Assembly (NCBI GenBank): GCA_024529925.1
Contig: JAFEUB010000786.1
Coordinates: forward strand, 996,001 to 1,060,000
Source of the DNA: Ophthalmolycus amberensis
Taxonomy: Eukaryota; Chordata; Actinopteri; Perciformes; Zoarcidae
Reading direction: 5' to 3'
DNA: 64,000 nucleotides
Part shown: one piece after another, positions 12,604 through 25,900 of the stretch
How the letters are laid out: each line of letters starts with the position of its first letter
Position numbering within the stretch: position 1 is the first letter of the stretch
The notes under the pieces: model-generated
Databases searched by the model: none
Seen by the model: only the letters and a program-made list of their open reading frames with translations
Told to the model about the DNA's origin: nothing
Program-made: the position numbers and the translations under genes

Positions 12604-13727
12604 CACACACACACACACACAAAAAAACATCAGTGCATGGCAGACACACTTGTCTTAAATCCAGAAGAGAGAGAATGAGGAAATCTGTACAGAAAAGAAA
12701 AATCATCTCAGCAGTGAATCTGTCAGGTCTCACACACCTTCACCGAAAAGATGTCAAAGGATGCTGGCAGTGAGTCCACAGGTGTAATCCTGAACCCTGT
12801 CTTTATTTTTCCTGGTATTTAGAAAAATGATCCACTCTTTTTAAACTATTTCCACCCCCAGAAATCCAACTTTTTACCTTCTGCCTGGCTGTTCTCACTC
12901 GTGGGCACAGCAGCCGTTCCACCAGTTTTTCTTGCAGCATGATGGCATCCATCCCAAACCGCTCCGACACTGACGGACAAAAATAGCTACGGGTCTCAGA
13001 AAAATTGAAAAACAGCCAGGGAGGGGAAAAAGAAAAAGTGAAGCCTCTAGACCTTGATGAACTCGTCCCTCGCTCCGTGTCGGCTCCCCAAGTTGTCGCT
13101 AACACATCTCTTTCCTGTTTGTGCTCTATAAATGTGTGCCCTCCTACTTTCCTTCTCTTGATTCCCTTTCTTTCCTTTTCATTTCTTTCTTTCCTCTGCC
13201 TCGCAGCGGTCCGACTCTCCCTGTTCAGACAGGTATACGGAGGAATTCTCGCAGAGAGAGAGAGAGGGAGACGGAGAGAGGGAGAGAAAGAAAGAGAGAG
13301 AGAGAGAGCGAGAGAGAGAGGGAGAGAAAGAGAGAGAGAGAGAGAGGGAGAGAAAGAAAAAGAGAGAGAGAGAGCGAGAGAGAGAGGGAGAGAAAGAGAG
13401 AGAGAGAGAGAGAGAGGTGGCAATTTGAGGGAGGAAACAAGGGAGGGATGGAAGAAGCAAGCGTCTAAAAGAAACTCATTCATTCAGTCCGTATTCCCTC
13501 CCCCCCAGCACCGACAGTTGAAAAATAAAACTCTATGAGAAATCACCACGGAAGGCAGAGAGAGAAGGAACAGACAAGAAAGTTTAGATACAAAGAAAGA
13601 AAACGTGCTTGAACTTGACAGTGACAAAAGCTGCAGACAGATACAGAAAAAGACATAAACATTGCAAGTACAGGCCTGTGGAGTGAGTTTATCAAGATAA
13701 ACAAGTTAATACTGTTACTTCACTGCT

Positions 13728-13763
<36 letters not shown>

Positions 13764-14627
13764 GAACAGAGGCTGCTCAGCATCATCTACCAGTGCTTTG
13801 TAAAATAATTTTTATTTATGTATCACCACTTTTAAAGATGCAGTGGGAGAAGTAAGAGCTTTTACTTAAGTGAAACAAAACAATGTCAAAATACCCCATT
13901 TCAATAAAAATCCTATCAAACTACAGAAGTGTTGACAGCAACATGCACTTAAAGAATGAAAGTAAACTTGTTCTGCAGACAAATGGCCCCTGTGACTGAT
14001 GGGTAAATTGTTAATAATGATGGGGCACTTTTAAAAACGTTGTATAGAGTTAGGGCCCCTCCGGAGGGTCAAACAATTATTTTTAATGAAACCGTCTGAG
14101 AAGTTTAGAGATGAAATGTCCCTTTGTTGGAACCGTTTACAACTCGTAAACATCTGAAATGTGACATGGTGTCACAACTGGACTTTTTAAAAAGGTCGGG
14201 AGCAACTAGATTGCGTGTTGTTGTTTTTTATTTATTATGAAGAATATAAAGCATACAATATAAATACTCAATTTAAGTACAAGTACCTCTAAATTGTACT
14301 ACATGCTAAGCTAAGCTAAGCAGCTTCTGGCTGTCGCCTTAACGTTACTATACAACAGACTTGTGAGTGGCATCAATCTTTTATGTCACATGTTCAATCG
14401 ATTGGTGTTATTGAGTTGTTAAAAACTAATTCCTACAGCAGGTATCCACGATGCCTTATTTTTAAAACTAAAAACGTGGCGGAAGCTCTGGTCTAGACTG
14501 TAATGAAAAGGATGTAAAGGAGATCAGTCACCATGTCATCTGTCTGTGTGTGTGTGTGTGTGTGTGGAGGTGAAGGAGGTACATTTCATGGCAGAGGTTG
14601 CAGCCAATTGCTTCCAGATGTGACGGC

Positions 14628-14665
<38 letters not shown>

Positions 14666-14724
14666 TGTCTGGCTCAAACATGATGTTGGCCGCAGAGCTT
14701 AAATGCTTTGACATAAAATACCCT

Positions 14725-14786
<62 letters not shown>

Positions 14787-16993
14787 TCTCTCTCTCTCTC
14801 TTCTTTTCTTTCCCCCAAAGTGGGCACACCCGGCGGCGATGCCACAGCCAGGATGTGATGATCCTACTCCACGACACCAGAGGGCGACAAAGGCATCAAC
14901 TCAGATAAAGAGTTTATGGTTTAGAGCCTACTGATGCCTCCTGAAAGGGGAAAGAAACCGTCTCATCCACGGTGGTGGTGCTAATGTAAACGTCAGCAGA
15001 GATGCGAGATGAAGAGTTCAGGTCCTTGTAGACATGAAAGTGATAGTGTGTGTGGAGGGGGGTCAATCGCAATAGAAGAAAAGAACAGATGTCATCAAAT
15101 GGAGTTACAAAAGCCCCCCCGGATAAACCCCCCAACACTTTCAGTCTTTCTCAGTGGCAGCTGTCCCTTCCATTCACCAGAGACGAACTAATCTGATCTC
15201 CAGTCACACCTTCTTTGTTACTTGCAACTTCAACACAATGTTCAATTAAACATCTCCCATTACTAAGTGAAGCCCAAAAAGATAGGTCTTGTACAACCCT
15301 TTTTTATTCACAGCCTCCCTCCAGACCCTTAACATAATGTTGTTGTAGCTCACTCTCATGTGAACACACGCACGGGGCTCGAGTTCAAAGTTATGGTACC
15401 AAATGGAATAAGAGACTATTAAGATCACAGAGAAAACTGTAGACAGAAATGAGTCTGGTGACAGGTGTAAACTAATGGAGGGGTTATTCTCTCATCTCGT
15501 TTTTGTTTTGCCGTGTTTTATCGGCTAAAAGTACCAGATTAAACAAATTCATTATTGGCGATTTTAGTTTTTTCTGAGATGAAATAGAGATTTTCATAAA
15601 GTCACTAACGAAACAGCAAAAGAAAAGAAAAATTGACATCAATAGTTCTGTAATCATCCAAATATCCATGTTAAATATGATAAAATAAATCAAAACGGAC
15701 GAAGCGTTTCAGATATTTGGATGCCTTTCCCCGACAATTATCTGTTCCAAACCATTCATCTTTCATTAATATATTTTTTAATACACACAAGTTTCCCCCT
15801 TTCGTCTTACTTTCACTTTATCATCTCCTCACTCTTGTGAAATGGGAAAAAAAGAAAACAAAATACACAACGAACTGCTCATCAGTCAAACAATTGAAAT
15901 ATCAATAAATGATGCAGATGTTATCCACCGCAGTCTATCACTGCCTGAACAGCTGGATCCGGATCGCAAGTAAGAAAAAGACAAACTCGTTATTGCTGCT
16001 TTGGAGTGACTAAGTTGTCAAAGTTGCGACTCGGGTTAGCAAAGTCCCTCTCTGGCCTCTTCTAGCTGATCAAACACAGATTGATACAAGGTAGATTGAA
16101 CGGCAGGTGCAGAGGGACAAACATGAGTCACTTGTTCTGCAGACAAACATGAGTCACAACTAATGACAGGAAGCAGAGCATCAGGCTGTGAGGGAGTGAC
16201 GTAAAAAAACATCTTAAAACTCTCTTGTTGTCTTTGGCTTTTACATGATCCTATATCTGTTCAGTTTGTGATTTGTTCATTTTGTGAGCACATTTTTAGA
16301 CATTTGTCTCGTCTGTCGGATCTATTCTCTCTCCGTTCTTTCTCCCTACTACTGCAACTACTGCTGCAAGTATTCAAACGTGGATTGTTTAGCCTATAAA
16401 TTAATCAACCGTCTAAACCCTAAACAACTTCTCACTTATTGAGACGCACAAACCAGAGAATATTTGGCAATTATGATTACCAGATTTTCACAATTACTGC
16501 GGATCAACTTTCTGTCCATCAACTTCACAAATAATTGTCTTGATGCAATGCTTTGAAAAGTGCCTTTTTAAATAAAGATGACTGACTAAATTGTACTGAA
16601 CCACTTGTTTTGTTGTTTAAACAAACCTCTTACTTCAGTCTGCACTAACTGTCTGTCATTTGGACAACGTTGTGTTTGAAGGGATGTGGAAGATGTCCAG
16701 GATCCTCATGTGGACAAAGTATGATCTCCAACATTGTTTTTTCCGGTATTTTTTTACAACAAGTACACAAAGAGACTTGCTGTCAGAGTACTATTTCAGT
16801 GTATGAATGCACCATGCCTCTGTCTGTCCGTTTATTTGTCAGCCCGTCAACATGTTGGACGGTCCTGCAGAGGCAGAGATCCAGAGATCAGCCACTCAGT
16901 CTGCAGGCAGCACTCAGCTTCTTCCTCTCAGTCAAACAAAGTCTTTCAGGAAACGACTCTCAAAAGGCCCCAGCAGTCAACTCCACTGCCAGA

Positions 16994-17054
<61 letters not shown>

Positions 17055-20000
17055 TATAAAACCTAATCCAAATAAGTCCGGTCCAACAGTGCCAGGCCCT
17101 CTCAAGAGGCTACAGTAATGAGATCACAACACAGAAGTCGACTTTTAAATCTTAACTGATCCTGAAACATCAGATTATAGTTCAAACTGCAGGATCACTG
17201 GATGACGTGTTTGCACACCATAATGTAAGTGAGTATCCATGGTGACGTGTCTTATTTTGTGCAGGCCCGTGTGCACAGGAGGTCGAGAAAATCCTCCTCA
17301 TGTAGAAGTGTCAATGCATGGCTTAAAACTTCAAAACAAAAAGTACAAAAGTAGCTGTTTGGAAAACTGCGTTGATTTTAAAAAGTTACAAACTTACTCT
17401 CCGAAACATTTCGACATGACGACATCTGCCAGCCAATCCCTCTCCAATATAGGGACTATTCAGTATGAGGCTTTTCTTAAAGGGGAACTCCAAGAAGTCG
17501 GGCTGCATTGTTGATAATGTAGGCGGCAGGTTGACAAGGAAAAAGTATGGAGTAAAAAAAAAAGAAGAAGACGATATCTCTGATTTATTTTCAAACTGTC
17601 CATCGTTATTCCGACTATGTTACAGTCGTGCAATGTTAGATATGTGGAGCGCCTGTCATTACAAGAAGAGAACATAGTTTATAGTCAGTCAATATGTATC
17701 GAGAGGTTTGCTAACATTAGCCAAGCTATTGTTGACACCAGACCAAGACAGTCGATGGCAGCAAACCTCCTCAGTGTATTGAATTAGGCATTATATTGCT
17801 TATCAATTTAACTTTTTGTCTTTCAGAGGAAACATGTTATTTCTTTCTTTTTCTTCAAAACTTTAAAGATCTATTTTATAAGAGAAAAGACTATTTCAAT
17901 TTTCCATGTTATAGCATGACAGTAAGCTGTGTGAAAGAGGAATTACTGGTGGTCACTTCAGTACCTTCCACCTCTGCTCGGACCAGTGCAGACTCGCAAC
18001 GATTTTGAAATTGAGTCGCCTCTGTCGAATCGCGCCGATAATGGGATTAAAATGGTGTGATGTGTTCCCGGGCTTAAAAGCACCAAACAACTGGCCTGTG
18101 ATGCGGCAGTGAAGAGCGGTGACCTTTGCTGATGACTTCTCTGCATCTCCCAGGCGTCCAGCTGACACTTTCACCCCATTAACCCCGGCTGCTTCGCCCT
18201 AAATTTGTTTTCTTTCCCACCAGCGAGCAAGGCGAGAGAGGGTAAGGGGGAGAGATAAGGGGAGATATAGGAGAGGGGTGAGGGGCATTCGAGACAGAAG
18301 GAGAGGGGTCCAAAAAACACTCAGGGCTTTGCATCTCCTTGGAGATGCACTCGGCTCTTTAACATGCTAATCTGACAGCATGTAATTGCTCAGGCAACAA
18401 TGAGATTGTTTCACCGAAGGACTCTCGGCCATCGCAGCCCAGTTTTAGCATCCACTTCTCAATGACAATGGACACTTGTGGGAGCATGGCTGTAACCTGG
18501 AGTGGTATTATGAACATGTATCCCTGAGCATTTAGCAGAGGGATCCAAATGGCCGAATGTTTTCATGAAAGAATGTTCTTTTTTTTGGGAGGTTGGAAGT
18601 TGTGTAAAACCAAACACAACTTCTGATGAGGCAAACTAAGATGTATTGAAACCACTAACAAGTATCTGTATGTATCTTATCTCTCTGTGCCATAGACCTC
18701 CTCTGTTGTCCAAAAAACTCACTAGAGCACCAAATGTGTATCAATCTGCAGCTGTAATAGTCCCCAACCAAAGCACAATTCATTCCCGGTTGAGTAACGT
18801 TTGTTGAAAACTAAAGCGCCCAGATGTTTTAGGAAATGAAACTACAGATTGGTGACCTGCTCTGTCTCCAGGAGGATCCAGTGGGCTGAATGTGGAGGTC
18901 ATATTGGGGGATGAACCAACACATTGTTGGTTTTGGTCTTTTCATGTGGTTTTTGTTGACAAAAAGAAATATAAATTTAGATGTCAAAATAATTAAACTT
19001 AAACTTAAGGTCCATTTACTTCAATGATGTTGTGCCCTTAAAACACTTCTCATCCATGTTGCATCAACGTTGAGCTGAACGTGGATGAGAAGTTGCTGCT
19101 AGAATTAAGAAAAAGTCTGAGCATCTATAATATGACAACTGAGCAAACTCAACATGCTGTTGAAGACCATGTGATACGGTCAAAAGCACAAGAGTAGGTG
19201 AGTCTTCAGTTTTGAGGTAACCTCATCCTTTAATGTGAATTAAATGCAACATTTTTGTATTTAATAGTCAAAAATGAAGTGTGTGATTGATTAAAGTATA
19301 GTTCAGATTGTGTGCAGTCAATCACACAGAGAGCGGTTATGAAATAATCTTCATTCTCTCCATTCCTTTCATCGGATTACTGCTCAGACTCCTGATCCCC
19401 ATTTCCAAAGAACTTGTAATCCCAAATTTATCAGGGCCCAAAAAATACTTGAAAAGATTTTTTAAAAGAATCTCTCTATCTGGGTCAACCTCCGGTGACT
19501 TTCTAAAAGCTTCCTGAAAGGCACAGCCGTGGAATGAGCTCTGCTCACTGCAGTGCTACGTACAAAGCCCTGAGGAACAAAAAGAAAAATAGAGGTGAGC
19601 TGCTTCAGGTGCAGGACACAAAACACACACACATGCGCTACCGGATCTGCACGCATGTGTGCGGCATGACAAAATGAAAGAATGTGCTTGTGAACACACC
19701 GCGGGGCAGAAAGTCCTCAAACATCCGAACAAGAGCGAGGGCAAAAAAAACCCCAAAAAACACACTCCAAAGAAAACTTGTCGAGGCAGAAACTCACACA
19801 CACACACGAAGATGACAGAGGCTGCTTCGTCCCACGTGACTCATAGTCTTATTTTAGTGTCTTCATACGTTCTCGACTGCGATAAAACTCACTGAACTTT
19901 TTTTTAAATTGGAGTGAAGATCTCAAAAATGTCACGTTCATTTGGGGGAAAAAGTGTATAATATTATGCACAAGACATTGAGAATAAGTTGAAGCCATAA

Positions 20001-22930
20001 AGATGTCTTGGGGTTTCAATATTTCGCTCTGTAAACACCACGTCGCTTCAATGAAGCCGATACGGAAAATGTGAAAGATGAATTTGACCTTAAAGCTACT
20101 TCGAGAAGAAACAGAAGACAAAAACTGGGAATTGATTGATCGAATAGTTATCACTCTCTCCTTCTCCTCTTACAAGGTTTCTGTTCTGCTGAAAAGCCGA
20201 GAGCTACAGGGGGTTCAAATCCCCCCCCTCACACACACACACACACACACCCTGAGGTATACGCCTATTCCTGCTCTGCAGCTGGTCCACACTGGGAGCT
20301 GGTGAGGGTCCCATCTGTGGCAGCGAGAGTGTGTGGGGAGGGTGCAGCAATGGAGAAAGAGAGTGAGAAGGAGGAGGAGGAGGAGGAGGAGGAGAGTCGA
20401 GTGTATGTGAAGTGAAGCGACGCACATGCTCGGACGCAAATGCAATTGATGCTGTTCGCTGCTGCGGGGAACCATTTCTGTTGCCAGAAAAAATGATAAA
20501 TACTAAGAAGTGAGGCAATAAACGAGCAAGAATCATACAGACCAAATTGTGCTCTTCAATTTTGGGTTGCCAAGTTGTAAAAAAAGAATACAAAGATCTC
20601 ACTGTCTGCAAAGTCATAAATAATCAAATTATTGATGAAGTCATAAATAATGTAATAAGGGCTTCTCACTTTCTGAGGCAACAGCAAAAGTTGATAATTC
20701 ATCTGTAATTGTAAATGTTAATAATAAGGAGTTATCATTATGTCTTAAATTGTGAGCGTTAATATGTTGCTAATATGCACACTTTTCCAGAAGGTCAGAG
20801 GTCAACTGGATGAGCAAAAGAGCTACAAAGACAGAGAACGCATCCCTCTAAATCAGGATGAAAACCAGCCGGAGATTTTCCACAACCTGGTGTGTTTCTC
20901 ATCAATAGCAATAATGGATCTATAAAGCATTAGTAAATGACTTATTAACCATTAATAAAGCCATTGTTTACAGCTTAAAGACCCTTTATAAATGGTGCCT
21001 TATTAAAACGTGGTACCCTTAAATCCCTTTTTCTTTGCAATCTGTATAACAAACGACACCATTTCGTCTTTGAGGGTCAATGCAGATTGGAAAAATGTCA
21101 CCAAAAAAAGAGAGAAAAGGCAGAAGTAACAACAGAAGATGGATCCCTCTTCCAGGACAGATAGACAAGTGAAGTATAGAAATATCACATTCTTCATAGT
21201 GCTACTGTTACACTATGTAAACACGCCATTACCCCCGTAAGTATCACTTGTGGCTACAGTGACTGTTATTCAGTAACGGTTACATTGACTCGCTATAAGT
21301 AAATAAAGTTATACGACATAGAACATTAAGTAAATACTAAGTGTATTTGTGACTTTGTTTATCTTAATTCTCACACCGAAATCCGGGGTTGACCTTGTTG
21401 TACCATCTTCTTTAGATGATTATATTGAGCACTGGAAATATCTGAAAGTGGAGTCACATCATTTAGATTTGGTCAAACAGGAAATGATGTTTTTAAAGGT
21501 CCCCAAATAATTCTGGATGTGGTTCGTACTTCATTTGATCCGAGTGTGCTTCACTACATCAGAGTGACACATCTCCGCTAACTGTTGATAATAAAACTGA
21601 CATCGTTGTTTTTTCTCTCTTCTGTTTGTGATCTGTGAGGAAAAAAACAACTGTTCAGCGAATATCCACCCACACGCGGAATAATCACAGCACGGGATTG
21701 TGGGTAGGTCAGATGGTGTCGTCCTCTCACTATCAGAGAAATGATGTAAACGGATTTTAAAATAAATCTGTTGCCTGGCAACGTAATATCATAGTAAAGG
21801 AAGCGACGGGGAACGTTTAGGGCGATGTGAGGGAGAGTGACACGGAAGGAGGAAGAGGAGAAGGGGAGGGGTACGTTGTAGAAATATTGATTTAGGATTG
21901 ATTATCTTTCAGCGGTTATGATCTCAGCATTCACGGAGAACGTATTAGTTTTCTTTTCGTCCTCCTCCGCAGCCTGGATTATCCAGCGATATGCAGGTCA
22001 GATGCTGTATGTGGGAGAGAAGAGCGGCTGAAAGCCAAGTGGCAAAACTCACAAGGTGTAAAAAAAACTGTAGTAATCTAAAAACTGAGCATGAGTGAAT
22101 CACTACACATTTAGGAGTGGATTTATGACAGATTGATTGTAATTTGAGGTTGTAATCTCCGCCAGGCGAAGCCAGAGGAGATTATGTGTTCAGCCATTAT
22201 GTGTGTGCATCTGTCTGTCTGTCCACGGATAATCTCACATACTACTGGATCCATCAGCCTTATATTTCCGGTGCTCATCTATGACTGTATGCTCAATGAC
22301 GTCTCGTGGTAACAGCGAGTCACACTTAAAAGATATATATTTCATTGAGTGACTCCTCACTAATCTTAACCGGCCGGTGGGGGCCACAAGTGACCAACCA
22401 CTGCATCCGTTTGGACTCTTGTTTCCGCAACGGATTGCAAATTGTTCCTCTCTGGATTTGCATGTTAAGGTGGGACAATTGTATGTATAACGATGGCTTA
22501 GCAAATGACAAACTGAACTGAGTGCTGTTTGCAACGGAGCGCGTCTTCTCATGATCATCATCAAGGTAGGAGGAGAGAGCTAGTTAGCTGTTAGCGGCCG
22601 GCGGGCAGCAACACAGCAGGACTGACAGTTTCTGTTCAGAGGATGCGTTAAACAGTCAACATGAAGCGTCACACAGTGAACTCAGCTGCACGGACCCGGT
22701 GCAGGCAGTCGCATATACAGTACAAAACCGTATCTGTTGAGCGAGATGTGTAAGATCTGATATGCTTGCAGTCTAGACTGCAGGCGATCGTGGTTTGGAT
22801 TCACACAATCAAACATTACAAAAGTGGAAGTTGCAGACAGACCTATAGGAGATCTACGCTCTTCTCTACAAAGCACATCACTCTGCAAGAATCATACTAA
22901 TCCAGGTTTTCTAGCAATCCACTCATAAAC

Positions 22931-22983
<53 letters not shown>

Positions 22984-25900
22984 GCGTTGGTGGTGACACC
23001 GCATGATCGCAATAATTTCAGCTATTGGCTTTGGTGAAGGCAAATCTGTCTGATCTGACCAGCTTCTATCTGCCAGCAGAATACAGGACGCATATGAAGA
23101 TGGGAACCATTTCTGTTGCCCGAGAAAATGCTGAATAGTACAGAGCACATGTGTCAAACTCAAGGCCCGCGGGCCGAATCCGGCCCGCCACGTCATTTTA
23201 CGTGGCCCGCGAATCCGTCAGCAAAAAATAAATAAAATTTAAAAAATATATATATATTTTTTTTTTGGAAAAATAATTAAAAGTTAGACTTGAAAATAAA
23301 AGTATCCCCATGGTCGAAATTATGAGATAGAAAGTTGAAATTATGAGATAGCATGTTGTCTGTGTACCGACATTAAAACTATCACAACAGGTGGACAGGA
23401 GAGGCAACAGCCCGAAAAGCGGTTTTCCAACGATTGAAAAAGATCGACAAATAATCCCAAAATGTCCACGAAGAGAAAAATTGATGCAGAGGGAAGAAAA
23501 TGTAATGAAAGATGGGAAAGCGAATACATGTTTGTGCTTCAAAGGAGAAAAACGGGTCTGTCTTCTGTGTTATGAGGCAGTGTCGGTGATGAAGGAATAC
23601 AATTCACGTCGGCATTTTGACACCAAACACGGAGCTAAATTTAGCCTCCAAGAAAAACATCAAATTGTCCAAGAATTAAACGGCAGACTGCAATCACAGC
23701 AGAATATATTTACAAAAGCTACAGCCCAGTGCATGCTAAAGGTATGTGAGCAGAGCTCCGACCAGATACAGACTTTTACAAATGTCAGTTTGTGAAGAAA
23801 CACCATCGCAGACCGAGTTCATGAACTAGTAGCAATCTAACAACACAGCTAGCTAAGAGACGAGCAGGTACTTGTATTCTTAATGAACTGTTGATGAAAG
23901 CACAGACAACACGGATACAGAGCATCTATCCATGTTTATCAGACCTGACTCTCAGTGAGGAGCTCTTGGATGTAGCTGCCATGCACAGGACGACGACAGG
24001 GAGGAACATTAGTGATGCAGAGAGGTGACAAAAACTAGCTTTGAACAAAGTTAATGTAATAACTTGTGTTTGATATTTGTCTTTGTTATTTTCTTTAATA
24101 GTTTGATCTTTGATACAGTAATGTGGGTTTCTTAACCCTCAATTAAAATGATTTATGTTATAATAATAGAAATGTGCTTAAATATATGTTTACATTTATA
24201 TAACTGCATGTACAATATTTTTACACTTGAATAAACAATAATCAAATGCAGAGAGAGTTATTTAACAATATGTTAGGAAGAAGTTAGTTATACAGGCTTA
24301 CAGTTACAACCGGCCCTTTGAGGGCGACCGTGATGCTGATGTGCACAGAGTGAAAATGAGTTTGACACCCCTGGTACAGAGTGAAGAAACAAATGTGCAA
24401 GAGTTAGGGACCAAATTGTTAAAAGTGTTCATCATTTACAAGCAGATCTCCGTATAGAACAATTCCTCTAAGAATCACCTTACAACACATTACATCACAG
24501 TCGTTTAGCAGACACTTTTGTGCAAAGCAACTTATATGTTTTACCCAAATACCAGTGGGCTGATGTACATTTACCCAAATATGCAAGTACAATTTTCAGG
24601 TATTTGTACTGTACTTGAATAGAATTAATTATATTTGGTATTAGGGGATGGGGCGACTGTGGCGAAGTGGATAGCAGGGCCGTCCTTCAATCAGAGGGTC
24701 GGCGATTCGATCCCCGGCTCCGGCTCTGCTAGTCGCATGTCGATGTGTCCTTAAGCATCACTCAACCCCAAAATTGCTCCCATATCTGTGCCTACGGTGT
24801 AGAAATGTGATAGAATCTGAATTGTAAGTTGCTTTGGATAAAAGCGTCTGCTAAATGACTGTAATGTAATGTATTTTCACTTTGTACCTCTACTCCACTA
24901 CGTGTATTTTACAGCTATTGTTACGACATACTTTGTCGATATAATTCACAATTTTATGATAATAATATAAATTTCTGTGAAGGCCTGGTCACCTAAAGGA
25001 TTAAGGTTGACTCTCAGCGTCCCCAGTTCGAGTCCATGTTGCATGTTCTCTCTTTTATTCCGGTCATTTCTCTGCTGTATGTTTTTAAAAAAGGGTCACA
25101 AAGAGCTTTAAAAATGTAAAAATAATATAACGTAATAAAGGTTTGATTCTGCATTATATGTACTTTTATACTTTTTTTTGATACTTAAAGTACATTTCAT
25201 TAATATTATTTTCACATAAGTGTCATTACGAATGCAGGACTTTTACTAATGACGGAGTATTTTTTGCTGACAGGTGTCTCTAATATTTATTCTATGCTTT
25301 TATATCAACAAGAATACACTTAACAGCACTAAAACTGTTTTCGACAAAAAGCACAAAGATGGACATCATGACCTCCATGAAGGAATGATTTTTTTCAGTA
25401 CTGTTGTATTAAACGGTCTTATTAGTTCGGTGTCCCTCATAAACTGGCAGCTAGAGGATAAATTGTTACGCAGTAGCCGATTGACATATTAAAGATATGT
25501 TCATGTGTTGTAGTGCATTTTTTCTGGCTATATTGCCGATAGGCTACTGCTGTTGTCACTTTTCCTCTTTTCCATCTCTAGCTCTCTTTGGTGCTTCACT
25601 GATAATACTATTTTTAATCCATCAACAGTCAGGTTCCATGAATCACCTCATGCACACTCAGCACATGCAAATGCCGTCATCAGCCACTATATGCAAAGAG
25701 GAAGAGGGGGGAGGATGAGGAAGGCCTGGGGGGGGGGGGGGGTCATCAGAGATGCGACCTCCCCCTTGCAGGCTCGTGTGGCGGCTGTGTTTCTGAGCTG
25801 AACAATGAAAGGGTTTCACTAAAGGCAGCGACTGTAATCACGAGTCGTGTGGATGTAACGTTGATAATTAGGCCGGTCCAATCGGTCGACTGAATGACCG

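Noticed and set aside
13005..13538. 177-aa Arg/Glu-rich and 226-aa Ser/Leu-rich ORFs
   Set aside because: They translate the GA repeat. Only the MDAIML... segment at 12952-12878 is supported as coding.
24651..24730. tRNA gene
   Set aside because: A and B box-like sequences are present, but the body carries on into a SINE tail. The cloverleaf is degenerate.
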